DNA from: a virus
DNA: 44,474 bases
Virus record (IMG/VR): IMGVR_UViG_3300020020_000076
Location: 1-44,474 of that record
Strand: one strand, 5' to 3'
Below are positions 21,826 to 31,349 of this stretch, piece by piece. How positions within the stretch are numbered: the first letter of the stretch is position 1; each line of letters begins with the position of its first letter. Below the pieces are notes generated by a model. The model saw nothing but the letters and a program-made list of their open reading frames with translations, was not told where the DNA came from and made no database searches. A program made the translations under genes and the position numbers.

Positions 21826-24073
21826 GTTCTTCAGGATGTAATTTCTTGTCTGGACCTACTACAGCAGGAACTTTCTCACCACTAGGAAGAGTAACCATCA
21901 TTCTCATTCCTTGAGCAGCACCTAGCAGAGTTTGAGTTAACCTAGACGCAGCCGGAGTTCCTGGTTGCGTCTGGGATAATGCAACAAGAGTCCTACTAAC
22001 TTTAGGATCTAGTATCATTCCATTTGTGAACATCTCTGCCATTGGCACTACACCCAAAGCCCCAACACTTGTAACCATCGGATATGGCCCAAAGTTAGCG
22101 CCTAGAGCTTGACTGCCTAGAACCAAGGCCGCATTCATTCCGCGCAGTACCAGGGAATTTCCTGTAGGTTTATCAGATGTATTTGCAAGAGACATTTTTT
22201 TAAGCAAATACTTGATTTGATTTCTCTGATCTTCATTCGTCAGACCCATCAATACATCTTTATTGTTGTCTAAATAGTTCTGAATTCCGTGAGGCTGCCA
22301 GATTCCTTCTGGATTTGTAGAATTTTGAAAAGCGTCTCGTAAGAAAGCCGTCGCTGCTTTTCGTTTATCTCCTCCAGCCCTCAAGTATTGTTGTACATCC
22401 CACCCTGTTTTAATTCCTCGTTCTAAAATTTTCTCAGGATTTGCTGCTGGATTTCGTGCGGCAGCCTCGATGGAATCTTCCAGACCCATTCTGCTTGTAG
22501 TAGCGCGAGCACCCTTCTGATAGATCTTCTCAACAGATCCCGCATCTTTCCAATCCTGCATACTCCGACGGGCATCTGCATATAAACTCGCCCCAAACTT
22601 GTTGAGAGCCTCATCTCCGTATGCGGCATTCTTCAGTGGCTTAACTATCGAATAAGGTAGTACCGCTCGTCCCGTTCCTACCTCTTTTGGTCCAGAAAGC
22701 AATTGTTCCGCTACATCCCTTAATCTATGCAGATTTTGTAATTGTAGAGGATTTCCTTGCATACCAAGAGCTTGCTGTTCAGCAATCAGAGCATTTATTC
22801 TGTCAAGCGTTCCTTGACTTACCTGAGTTGTATTACTCAAGTAAACAGGGGCTTCGATAGTTCTTCTTGTAACTGTTGGAGGAAAACTCTGTGCTCCTGC
22901 GGTGCTATTTCCAAAAGGTGCAACATTTACATTCGTTGGTGGTACTGCCGTAGGTGGGGTAGCAGCAGTTCCAGACTGAGCATAATAAGGCAAGTTAGGA
23001 TTCCGCGGAGCAGCAGGAGTTCCTGGTATTGGAGGATTCTGAACTTGAACCGTTCCGCCAGCCCCTCCAGGTCGAAGATTTCCTTGAACTGTTGTAGGAG
23101 TGACTACCTCAACATCAGTAGTTGTCTGACGTGCAAGGTCATCAAACTTGCGCCAGATAGCGTTCTCATCTCCCCGCACCAAATTCATATGAGAAGTGAT
23201 GTCTCTTCGATCAGGGGCTAACGCTTGATTCCCTGTGGTGATTGAAGTAGGTGTTCCGCTATTTGTTTTAGTTAATAGTTCGTCGATATTGCTTCGTAGT
23301 GCAGCAGCTTGTGTTAATTTTCTCGCTTCTAACTCGTCAGCACCCCCTAAGAAGTTCTCTGCCCATTTCATTATCCCGCCACGCATTTGCCCAGCCGTGG
23401 GCTGCATGGGATCGGTGTATCCACGAGCTTCTTGTTCTGCTAAGATCTCTAATACTTCTTTTTTCGGCTTTGGTAAGATCTTCGCAACTGCATCTTTGAT
23501 GGGCTGGATCTCTCTGGAAATTACAGAATTAATCACCGGCGAGGACATTCCCGGTACTGCCCGAACTGCTTTATCTCCTGCTCGATCCGCTAGACCTTCA
23601 CCTAAGTAATCCCAGACGTTCTTGTATTCTTGACCAAGACCCTTTCGTTGAGGAAGCCCTAAAAACGGAGATTGCAAACTTTCTAACATTTGATCGTATG
23701 CAGCAGACCCAGCCGCAGAACCAGCCACTTTTCCTGTAGTTGCACCTGTCCATGCTGTTGCAGGACCACCTACACGCGCTCCAGTGTAACCACCAACTGC
23801 GCCACCTGCTACTGCTCCAAGTTGCTGAACAATTCCTCGTAGAGTAGGAGAGAAATAATCTCGCCCAATTTCATTTAGACGTTCCATTGGTCCGGTCGGG
23901 GAGATAGTCGGTGCTTGGTTACGACTTCCTGTAGGATCTAGTAGTACTGTAGAAGGCGTAGTCAATCCATACTTCCGTGCCCCTACTTCATCTGTAATAG
24001 CTACAGGTTCATCATCGATGAAGACATGGTATTGTCCGCCACTTTTGGTTATTTTAACTTTTGGTTCGGCCAT
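21803..24073 (-). CDS. Internal virion (ejection) protein, 756 aa
   Basis: Last gene of the virion arm. It has a small N-terminal beta segment (VKITKSGGQYHVFIDDEPVA), a Gly/Ala-rich hydrophobic stretch (about residues 80-130, GAVAGGAVGGYTGARVGG), Pro-rich low complexity (about 330-400) and another Gly/Ala/Leu stretch near 650. Such composition, together with the two preceding genes, fits the ejection proteins that line the podovirus core and cross the cell envelope. No lytic transglycosylase motif is visible. The 3' end overlaps the convergent plus gene. Confidence 0.65.
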   Translation of the reverse strand: MAEPKVKITKSGGQYHVFIDDEPVAITDEVGARKYGLTTPSTVLLDPTGSRNQAPTISPTGPMERLNEIGRDYFSPTLRGIVQQLGAVAGGAVGGYTGARVGGPATAWTGATTGKVAGSAAGSAAYDQMLESLQSPFLGLPQRKGLGQEYKNVWDYLGEGLADRAGDKAVRAVPGMSSPVINSVISREIQPIKDAVAKILPKPKKEVLEILAEQEARGYTDPMQPTAGQMRGGIMKWAENFLGGADELEARKLTQAAALRSNIDELLTKTNSGTPTSITTGNQALAPDRRDITSHMNLVRGDENAIWRKFDDLARQTTTDVEVVTPTTVQGNLRPGGAGGTVQVQNPPIPGTPAAPRNPNLPYYAQSGTAATPPTAVPPTNVNVAPFGNSTAGAQSFPPTVTRRTIEAPVYLSNTTQVSQGTLDRINALIAEQQALGMQGNPLQLQNLHRLRDVAEQLLSGPKEVGTGRAVLPYSIVKPLKNAAYGDEALNKFGASLYADARRSMQDWKDAGSVEKIYQKGARATTSRMGLEDSIEAAARNPAANPEKILERGIKTGWDVQQYLRAGGDKRKAATAFLRDAFQNSTNPEGIWQPHGIQNYLDNNKDVLMGLTNEDQRNQIKYLLKKMSLANTSDKPTGNSLVLRGMNAALVLGSQALGANFGPYPMVTSVGALGVVPMAEMFTNGMILDPKVSRTLVALSQTQPGTPAASRLTQTLLGAAQGMRMMVTLPSGEKVPAVVGPDKKLHPEEPTASTPQ

Positions 24074-24082
24074 CTTATGCCT

Positions 24083-25474
24083 CTATTCTTCATCGGGAAT
24101 TAGTACGTTAAAACCTTGTTTCAGACCACTACGCTGTAGTTTTCTGCCTTCACTTTTGAAGTGAAAATCCGGTATGATCGAATCAACTTTCTCATCGATG
24201 AATCCTTTTAGAGACTTAACTCGCTGCTTATTGGTAGTCGCATCTCCCAAGAATCCTGGTATGAGATTTTCCAGTCTTGTCTGCTCGTCGTTGGTAATTG
24301 CACCTTTGTAGCCGATACCCTTTGCAACAGGTTCCAAGATCGCCAACATCTGTTTTCGGGCTTCATTAACTCGATACTGATCGACCGGATTAGTTCTACT
24401 GCTATTTGCTACTAGCTTTTCTAGCTCTTTAGCTTTTTCGTAGAAGTTCCGTATGACCTGCATGTTAGACAGATCAGACACTTGCTTGTTAGTCAAGATC
24501 ACTACATCTTTATCCCGCGCCATTTGTCGAATTGCCGCTTCTGTGGCCTTATCTTCCGCTTTGAGGGTTTCGTGAGTGATGACGCCCTTCTTCAAATCAG
24601 GAATCAGAGTCTCAAAACTCTTGGCTCCCCCTACGACAGCATCTAGTTTCTTGCGGGCAATGTTATTCCGCTCAAACGCTATGCTATTCCGTTCCCGCGC
24701 TATTTCGTTCCGCTCGCCAGCTTGAGTTTTCTCGAACTCTAATTTGGCGTTCTGCCATGCTTCTTGTCGATCAAGCCTAGCATTCTGATACCCTTCTTGC
24801 CAGACTTCATGACTTCTGGTTTCTGCGGCTTTATTTTCAGCTTTAATATCTTCTAACTTGATGTCATGTTTCCGCTTCGACAACTCACCGGGAATTTTCG
24901 CTCTCTCTTGCCCTGCTGTAATTGCTTCTGCTTCTGCACCTTTTCCTGCAATTGCAACTTCTCTCATTCTATCAGTAGTCGGAAGCATTGAAATATCTTC
25001 GCCCATGAACCGAGCATCAGGCTTCATTGCTACAGCGCCACCCTGATCTTGAGGAAGTGCAGCAGTCAGTGGAACCTCCATTAGAGGAGGAGTTTCAATA
25101 GGTTCTCCTCCCGGAGTTAATCCACCTTCTTGTGCTCCCACTGTTAAAGATCCAGCAGGAACCTGTATTCCTGTAGGAGCTACCATCCCAGGCTGCCGAT
25201 AAGTTTGCTCCTGCAAGCCACCTTCCTTCATGATCTCTCGCGCAGCTTTTACTTTTTCTAGTGTATTTCTTCCCTGTGCCAGCAGATTAGCTCCTTTTTG
25301 AGCTTCTTCAATCTGCTTGTAGTGATCTGCCTGAGCTTTCAGTTGATCTCTTAAAAGCTGCGCTCGTTCTTTTGCCCTTTCGCCCTCTTGTGCCTGCTGT
25401 TCCTGAGCCAGTTTTAACTTGGCTCCCTGCATGTAGGCTTCTAGAATAGGTATTGCAGCATTGTATACAGGCAT
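24083..25474 (-). CDS. Internal virion protein, coiled coil, 463 aa
   Basis: Starts MPVYNAAIPILEAYMQGAKL and is dominated by Gln/Glu/Lys/Arg-rich helix, with long coiled coils at about residues 10-75 and 200-270 (a repeating ERN-x-IA pattern, NEIARERNSIAFERNNIARK). It is probably the second ejection protein. It starts at the stop of the 208-residue gene (1-base overlap) and ends 9 bases before the 756-residue gene, so the three form a coupled set. Confidence 0.65.
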   Translation of the reverse strand: MPVYNAAIPILEAYMQGAKLKLAQEQQAQEGERAKERAQLLRDQLKAQADHYKQIEEAQKGANLLAQGRNTLEKVKAAREIMKEGGLQEQTYRQPGMVAPTGIQVPAGSLTVGAQEGGLTPGGEPIETPPLMEVPLTAALPQDQGGAVAMKPDARFMGEDISMLPTTDRMREVAIAGKGAEAEAITAGQERAKIPGELSKRKHDIKLEDIKAENKAAETRSHEVWQEGYQNARLDRQEAWQNAKLEFEKTQAGERNEIARERNSIAFERNNIARKKLDAVVGGAKSFETLIPDLKKGVITHETLKAEDKATEAAIRQMARDKDVVILTNKQVSDLSNMQVIRNFYEKAKELEKLVANSSRTNPVDQYRVNEARKQMLAILEPVAKGIGYKGAITNDEQTRLENLIPGFLGDATTNKQRVKSLKGFIDEKVDSIIPDFHFKSEGRKLQRSGLKQGFNVLIPDEE

Positions 25475-26100
25475 TATCCCACTCCTGGAACTTTCTTATT
25501 GAATGCTCCCATCCCAGCAAGACCAGCAAGCATACTCCCAGCACTACCTAACGCAGAAGCCCAAGGGGAATTAGCAGGGGTTCCTACAGTCTTAGAGTAG
25601 CCGGTTTCAGTCTGATTAGTCTGCGTCCCTACAGGCAAAGATTTAAAGAAGTCAGTCAGTTGATTAACTCGTCCCTGCCGCAGTTGCTCCATCTGAAGAG
25701 GCGCAGCATTCAAGAAGTTAGCATTCTGTTGTAGTCTGAAATTCTGGCCCATCCCCCTAGCTACCGCCGAAGACGGACTATTTCCAAATCCGCTGCGTTG
25801 CATGAGAGAATCCATGATCTTACTTCGAGCATTGTCTGCGGAATTGATGTTATCTAATCCACCCGCGACATATGATCTCGCAAAATCAGGAGTATTATCG
25901 ACTTGAGTCAGCAGATTCTGTAGAATCTGATCTCGAGCGATACCAGTCTTTTCATCATACAAGGGGTTACTAGTACCAGACGCAGTCCTGGTAGAGTTCA
26001 TTGTAGATTCAGGAGTTTTTGGTGCTCCCAAAAATCCTGCGGCTCCCCCTAAAAGTGGTAAGCCAAATTTCAATAATAGAGGAATAGCAGCAGCAGCCAT
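25474..26100 (-). CDS. Internal virion protein, 208 aa
   Basis: The Ala/Leu-rich N-terminus (AAAAIPLLLKFGLPLLGGAA) and Gly/Ala C-terminus (SALGSAGSMLAGLAGMGAFN) flank a Gln/Asn-rich helical middle. This resembles the short first ejection protein in podovirus internal-protein clusters. The ATG at 26100 follows AGGATAGATAATC on the minus strand. Confidence 0.6.
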   Translation of the reverse strand: MAAAAIPLLLKFGLPLLGGAAGFLGAPKTPESTMNSTRTASGTSNPLYDEKTGIARDQILQNLLTQVDNTPDFARSYVAGGLDNINSADNARSKIMDSLMQRSGFGNSPSSAVARGMGQNFRLQQNANFLNAAPLQMEQLRQGRVNQLTDFFKSLPVGTQTNQTETGYSKTVGTPANSPWASALGSAGSMLAGLAGMGAFNKKVPGVG

Positions 26101-26106
26101 GATTAT

Positions 26107-26283
26107 CTATCCTACTTTCGCAATTGTCAAAGTTGAATTTCCAGCTTCTGAGAGAGAAGCTCCTGTACCGTTTTTAACTATCTCGATCTTACAAATAACG
26201 TTAGTGCCTACCGTAGCCGTAGTATCTTTCTCGACTTTAATGATTCCAGAATTTATCCTATCTTCATAGCGAAAATTGCTGAA
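26107..26283 (-). other. Orphan coding-like frame without a normal start
   Basis: Reading minus from 26283 to the TAG at 26109-26107 gives 58 open codons whose last 45 look protein-like (VEKDTTATVGTNVICKIEIV and NGTGASLSEAGN). There is no ATG, GTG or TTG at a sensible place. It lies one frame back (-1) from the 135-residue gene that ends at 26253. Either the two are joined by a -1 frameshift, or one base is wrong, or it uses a rare start. Confidence 0.35.
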
Positions 26284-26660
26284 TCAAATTGAAATAGGAA
26301 AGATGTATCAGTTCCTAATTTATAACCTTGAAGTTTAAATGTAAACGGAACAGTAATAACATCCACAATCCAACTTTGCCCTGTGGTGAGTATAACTCCG
26401 GCACTACCACCAGCTTTGGAAAGTAATATCTGTCCAGTTAAAGTTGCAAATGCTCCTGATTGATTATGCTGTGCTCTAATACCAATTTCAGAATCATTTA
26501 TTTTTAGACTGACAATTACATCTGTATGAATGTAATAAGTTCCTAGAACAGTGAAAGAGAAAAACATTCCATTAATGTCAGCAAATGCGCCAGTTAATCC
26601 AGAATTATCAGTTTTCCTTGCAATATATGTTTGACCGCTTGAAGTAGTTGCGCTGACCAT
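26253..26660 (-). CDS. AT-rich tail-associated protein, 135 aa
   Basis: The ATG immediately follows the TGA of the preceding gene. The beta-rich sequence (YYIHTDVIVSLKINDSEIGI, GQSWIVDVITVPFTF) resembles a jelly-roll, TNF- or C1q-like distal fibre domain. Base composition is low (25-30% GC in sampled 60-base lines), unlike the head genes. Probably part of a receptor-binding or fibre-tip module with the 175-residue gene. The reading frame after its stop looks coding in the -1 frame. Confidence 0.55.
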   Translation of the reverse strand: MVSATTSSGQTYIARKTDNSGLTGAFADINGMFFSFTVLGTYYIHTDVIVSLKINDSEIGIRAQHNQSGAFATLTGQILLSKAGGSAGVILTTGQSWIVDVITVPFTFKLQGYKLGTDTSFLFQFDSAIFAMKIG

Positions 26661-27188
26661 TCAACCATTTCCTAGTGTATCTGTTGCAGTTAATACTTGT
26701 CCTGCTACTGATGCTGTACCACCTGGTAATACTGAAAAATTTGATGTAGCTATTTGTGATACTCGTGAAGCCGTTTTTCCTAACGTGCCATTAAACTCAA
26801 CGAACCAATTTGGATATGCAGCATTAGCTAAAAAAGTCAAAAGAAATGTTTCAACACCATCATCGTATGCAAACGACAATTTATTATTCGGCCCAGTTTT
26901 GATTGTCCATTTGGTCGGTTCAAATCCTATTGATTCGGTTGATAATTCTTTAGCTATTAGCTTCTCTAGAAATTGATGAATTAGTCTATGCAAAACTAAT
27001 GTCCCATCAGCATTCAGGGTAGAGTCAATCGCCTCTTGAATATTAGTGACATTCGTAATCTGCGGCGCTTTAGCACTGCTAGAATCTATCGACAAAGCCC
27101 CGCCACTCTTCTTTTCGAGCTTATTCAGTCGATCCTCAAGCTGACCGTATGCAATTTCAGCATCTCGTAATGTAGGGAAACTTCGCAT
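26661..27188 (-). CDS. Putative tail fibre/adaptor protein, 175 aa
   Basis: Starts MRSFPTLRDAEIAYGQLEDR with a short coiled coil (RLNKLEKKSGG), then a linker and a beta-rich C-terminal half ending in an Ala/Gly/Thr-rich segment. The N-terminal part has ordinary composition and the C-terminal part is more AT-rich, as in mosaic fibres. AGGAG lies 11-12 nt upstream with a small CGCC-GAA-GGCG hairpin between it and the ATG. It follows the 1368-residue tail gene by 14 bases. Confidence 0.55.
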   Translation of the reverse strand: MRSFPTLRDAEIAYGQLEDRLNKLEKKSGGALSIDSSSAKAPQITNVTNIQEAIDSTLNADGTLVLHRLIHQFLEKLIAKELSTESIGFEPTKWTIKTGPNNKLSFAYDDGVETFLLTFLANAAYPNWFVEFNGTLGKTASRVSQIATSNFSVLPGGTASVAGQVLTATDTLGNG

Positions 27189-27202
27189 CGCCTTCGGCGC
27201 TC

Positions 27203-30200
27203 CTAGGTATAAACCTGGCTATTCAGGGTCAGTATCTTGTTTTCTGTAGCACCTTGCACAGAATGTTGAACTTTAACAGACCATCGATGAAAGACATCAT
27301 GCGACTTTAACTCTACTCTAAAGACTTTCCCAACCACAAAGTGGGGAAGTCTAACAGAATACTGAGTGTCTTTTCCTGGGAAAGTCTGAACAGTTACTTC
27401 ATACTTGATATCTGTCTCCTCCACGAAGATCGTCACAGTCATAGCAGAGCCTTCGGTCAGAGCGCGGATATACAGCCAATATAGTTTAGTGGCGCGGCCC
27501 AGATCAAATGGACCAACTTGATCCCATTTTCTGCCTAGCGGCAGAGTTTCTACGTTAAGCGGTGGCACCATTTCATAAAACTCAAAATCTTGACTACCCG
27601 CCAAAGACCCGCCAAAGTCTATGCCAAAGACATCTTCTTGGAAGTAATGCAAGACAGTTCTCTTGCAATCAGTGTTAAACGTCGTAGGCGGATACTCAAC
27701 GCAATCAACTGTAGGCTTGAATATTACGTCTGATCCGCGAGTGTCTATCACAAAGGGGATCATTCTGATTCTCTTTTTATTCGCATTGCCAAAGTTAGTA
27801 GAGGTGATCTGTCTGAACTGAGCAGCCGCAGGTAACTTCTCTGAGATCGTCTCATCCAAATTAGGGCCATAATACTCGAACGGAACTAACCCAACACTCT
27901 GCAAAATTCCACCTATATCAATTCCAGTCACTCCAGTTGCAAATGTGTAGATTTTAGTTTGCTTTCTATTAGTATTCCACGTCTCCGTCGGATAGCTCAC
28001 TCCATCAACTTTTGGCGTAAAAATAACATCCGCTCCTCGTGTATCTATCACCAATGCAAATTGAATGAATCTCTTCCTTGAGGCGGTTCCCAGATTAGTA
28101 TACGGGAGGTGATAATGCCTCGCAATAGGAGGAAGTTTTTCGCTAATACATTGTTCTAGATTTACACCATAATCCTCGAATGGGGTACTTTCTAAACTAA
28201 CCAAAGTTCCACCTAGATCGACACCTACTGTTTCACCAAAAAACGTATAGATAACGGTGTCTTTTCGTGTAGTATTCCAGACCTCCGAAGGAAAAGCTAC
28301 TCCATCGATCAAAGGTGTGAAAGTAACATTCTTTCCTCTTGTATCGATAACATGAGCATACTGGATGAATCTTTTGCGAGAAGTTGTCCCTAAATTATTA
28401 TAATTAACATACTTAAATAAGATTGCATCCGGGAGTACCTCAATTTCCCGCGGAGCGACCATCTCATAGAATTCAAATACCCGATCATCCAATGCTTGTA
28501 ATTCAAATCCTATATCTCGCGCAGTGACATCCATTGATGTCGAAAGTAAGTAATTAAACGTCGTCTTGACGTTGCTTGTGAAGTTAACTGCTCCTACTAC
28601 TATTCCATCCAATACAGGATTCACTGAGACAGGACTATTCAAAGTATCCATCACGAAAGGCAATTCAAACAGTCTCTTTCGACCCTGGACACCAAAGTTA
28701 TTATTCGGCACTCTCAAAAAGCTATGCTGAATGGGTCGAGGATCTACCTCAAAAGTGACGTTATACAACCTAAAGTTCGCAACTCCTAGGTTAGTCGTCA
28801 AGTAAAGGGCAAGTCTCTTCGGAGGAGTCTTTCCGCCGTTACTTAGAGCAGCTAGATTGTATGACCTAATAGTCTTGCCATTGAATGAATAAACTGGCAG
28901 CGTTAGATCCATCGGACTACCCGCATCATAGTATGCTCTGACCATTCCTGCTATCAGATCTGATCCTGTGTCTGCCTCGATCTGCAAAGAAAACGTATCT
29001 TTTCGCTGGCTGGGCATCCCCAGATTATCAGCAACTGTCCTAAACTTAAAGATCTGCGTTTCAGAGTTGTCGTTGAGTTTATTTACTCGAGACATCTCTC
29101 TAAGATTACGATCCCCGTCTTGATCCGTTCCGAATAAGATCGTCCCATCTTCTTCTAAGTGCATCGAGTAGGTATTCCACTGTGGATGCATTACGTTATT
29201 TTGCTGCATCCAATACTGCTGAGTGAAGTCCCAAATGTGTAGAATTCGACCTACGTTCTGCAACTCTGTTGAGATATAAAGTCTATCTCTGTGGAAAATA
29301 CACGCAGTGTAGACCGCATTATCGAAGCCTCTACGAACAGGATTGACCAGACCTTCTTGACGGGTGATATCTGTCGAATACAACAATTCCAATCTATCGG
29401 CCGGATCTAGCAGTGTGGAATTCGTTCCCTGCATGACGCGCCAGCCGTCAGAAGCTTGGTATATCACCGATCCACTTCGTATCGCACAAGCATCACATAC
29501 AGGAGGCTTGTCAATTCCCAAAGGTCGCTTAGTAAAATTCAGTAAGAATACCCCGCCTCCGGCATCAAATTCAGTCCCATCACCTGTGATAGCATAGATC
29601 TCTTTCGTAGTTCCGACCAATACCAACGAGTCGCTAGCTTTCTTTGCCCACAAGATAATCTCCCCTGTCGTCGAGGCTATCTTATACACGAATCTGGCAT
29701 CATATCCACCTGGATTATCTGTATACGAGGGATACATCGAATCCGGCGTAAAGTAAAGCGTCCGATCAAAGAAATCATCTACTATTGCGATAATGTTCTC
29801 AGGAAGATTCTCCAGATACCAATCTAGCTTTTCGTTCTCTAATCTTAAATCTAGCTCAGTCACCTGCAAGTCAAAAGTCGCACCTGCTGCTGCTCCTACC
29901 GTGAGCCTAGCGGCTCGATAATACCCGTCTAACCCACCGCCGCCTAAGTAAATCCAAACTTCATCTCCCAAATTAGTCGGCAGTATGTTAGTCGTAACTC
30001 TGATGCTAGTCCCAAAAACTTCTACTTCGTCTGATTCTTCTGACGCAGGAGACTTATCAAAGAACGTTCCCGCATTGTGGACATTTACCTGGACTGTCCT
30101 GTATTTTCCCAACAAATTACTCTTAATCCCACCCTGAAACTGTAGTTGATTAACTAACATTTCGACGCCTTCAGCGCCTACAACGATTAGTTTGTACCCA

Positions 30201-31309
30201 CGAACATTATGCCAGCCCTTAGTTCCATCTGTGCCAACTCGAAAGAATTGACTTCTCTTCGCCTGAAGATCATTCCAGATATTGATACCAGTCCTGAAAT
30301 CCCCAATTATCTCATCATGCGGAGGAAAGGCATTGAGCATCGATTCGATCTGTTCAGTAGTTAGCTCATTGGGTAACGAATCAGGATTTCCAGGACTACC
30401 AGTGATTACATTTGGATCATTCGGAGTCCACTCATACCAGAAATAATCCTTTACATCCGGTGCTACCACTGGAGCAAAAGGCGGTGGAGGAGGAGCGGCA
30501 GTAGGAGTATCTAATAAAATCTCTATGCGTATTTTTACAAGTTTTGAAGTATCGGAGATACGGACGGTCATCTTAAAGAGATCATCTTCAGAGTGTGTTT
30601 TAGTAATCGTATCAAACGCAGTCAAATCTTCTACAAAGGTAGTTCCCCCTGCTGCACCTGCCTGAACTACGCCCCGACCAGAAGCAGCAGCAGCGATCAG
30701 GACATAGTCAGAAGACTTAACATATCCAGTGCCCTCAAGAGGCAACGTATCCCAATTGTTGAAAGTCCCCCCTAGCAAGTTCCCAAATAGTATGACTTTT
30801 GCTGGAGAAGCTATCGCCTGCGCTTTCGCTGGGCGGGGTAGACCAAGCGGAAATTGAACTTTACCGTTATCTTTGAGATGCTGATTTCCTGAATGGATCA
30901 AAGTCCATCCCTTTGCGAAACCAAAATACGAACGAGCAGATCCTCCTGTCAAGATCTGCATTTCAAAAGCATCGATCTGCTTGAAACTAGGACCATAGTT
31001 CCGCACGATAGAGCCAGGATTAGCGCCTCCAAGGGGATCATATATGCTAAGATATCTGACTTTAGCTCTTTGATCCCAGCCCCCTGCGGGAGCATATAGT
31101 TGAGCTAAGTCAAATACTTTAGAATAGATGTTAGTGATCCCTCCGACCATAGGACCATTGCTAACAATTTTCGTTCCATCTGTAAGAGTTAAGACTCCCT
31201 CTTCTTCCATCGTTAAGTTCTCAAACACGGGAAGACCTTCTATTCGTCCCTGGAACATATCATCGCCAGGTGTCCATCCGAGGGGCCAACTTTTACGAGA
31301 GATTTCCAC
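27203..31309 (-). CDS. Large tail protein with four C-terminal repeats, 1368 aa
   Basis: Start is GTG at 31309 with AGGAG 7 nt upstream. It opens SRKSWPLGWTPGDDMFQGRI, a pattern seen in large tail proteins of podovirus-like phages. The middle contains propeller-like segments (RIGSGSVIYQASDGWRVMQG-type). Four repeats of about 101 residues start near residues 862, 965, 1066 and 1166, each with NFG/NLG-x-x-x-(R/K)KR and VIDTRG, and look like beta sandwiches. Likely the tail nozzle/hub protein carrying stacked Ig-like or carbohydrate-binding modules. Confidence 0.65.
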   Translation of the reverse strand: MEISRKSWPLGWTPGDDMFQGRIEGLPVFENLTMEEEGVLTLTDGTKIVSNGPMVGGITNIYSKVFDLAQLYAPAGGWDQRAKVRYLSIYDPLGGANPGSIVRNYGPSFKQIDAFEMQILTGGSARSYFGFAKGWTLIHSGNQHLKDNGKVQFPLGLPRPAKAQAIASPAKVILFGNLLGGTFNNWDTLPLEGTGYVKSSDYVLIAAAASGRGVVQAGAAGGTTFVEDLTAFDTITKTHSEDDLFKMTVRISDTSKLVKIRIEILLDTPTAAPPPPPFAPVVAPDVKDYFWYEWTPNDPNVITGSPGNPDSLPNELTTEQIESMLNAFPPHDEIIGDFRTGINIWNDLQAKRSQFFRVGTDGTKGWHNVRGYKLIVVGAEGVEMLVNQLQFQGGIKSNLLGKYRTVQVNVHNAGTFFDKSPASEESDEVEVFGTSIRVTTNILPTNLGDEVWIYLGGGGLDGYYRAARLTVGAAAGATFDLQVTELDLRLENEKLDWYLENLPENIIAIVDDFFDRTLYFTPDSMYPSYTDNPGGYDARFVYKIASTTGEIILWAKKASDSLVLVGTTKEIYAITGDGTEFDAGGGVFLLNFTKRPLGIDKPPVCDACAIRSGSVIYQASDGWRVMQGTNSTLLDPADRLELLYSTDITRQEGLVNPVRRGFDNAVYTACIFHRDRLYISTELQNVGRILHIWDFTQQYWMQQNNVMHPQWNTYSMHLEEDGTILFGTDQDGDRNLREMSRVNKLNDNSETQIFKFRTVADNLGMPSQRKDTFSLQIEADTGSDLIAGMVRAYYDAGSPMDLTLPVYSFNGKTIRSYNLAALSNGGKTPPKRLALYLTTNLGVANFRLYNVTFEVDPRPIQHSFLRVPNNNFGVQGRKRLFELPFVMDTLNSPVSVNPVLDGIVVGAVNFTSNVKTTFNYLLSTSMDVTARDIGFELQALDDRVFEFYEMVAPREIEVLPDAILFKYVNYNNLGTTSRKRFIQYAHVIDTRGKNVTFTPLIDGVAFPSEVWNTTRKDTVIYTFFGETVGVDLGGTLVSLESTPFEDYGVNLEQCISEKLPPIARHYHLPYTNLGTASRKRFIQFALVIDTRGADVIFTPKVDGVSYPTETWNTNRKQTKIYTFATGVTGIDIGGILQSVGLVPFEYYGPNLDETISEKLPAAAQFRQITSTNFGNANKKRIRMIPFVIDTRGSDVIFKPTVDCVEYPPTTFNTDCKRTVLHYFQEDVFGIDFGGSLAGSQDFEFYEMVPPLNVETLPLGRKWDQVGPFDLGRATKLYWLYIRALTEGSAMTVTIFVEETDIKYEVTVQTFPGKDTQYSVRLPHFVVGKVFRVELKSHDVFHRWSVKVQHSVQGATENKILTLNSQVYT

Positions 31310-31349
31310 TGCTTTCTCCTAGTCTATTTTACCTACTTTATCAAAAAGC

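Noticed and set aside
22757-23609. Long plus-strand frames inside the ejection protein gene
   Set aside because: They are antisense shadows of a long well-formed minus gene, with Ser/Arg-rich or hydrophobic translations and no start signals.
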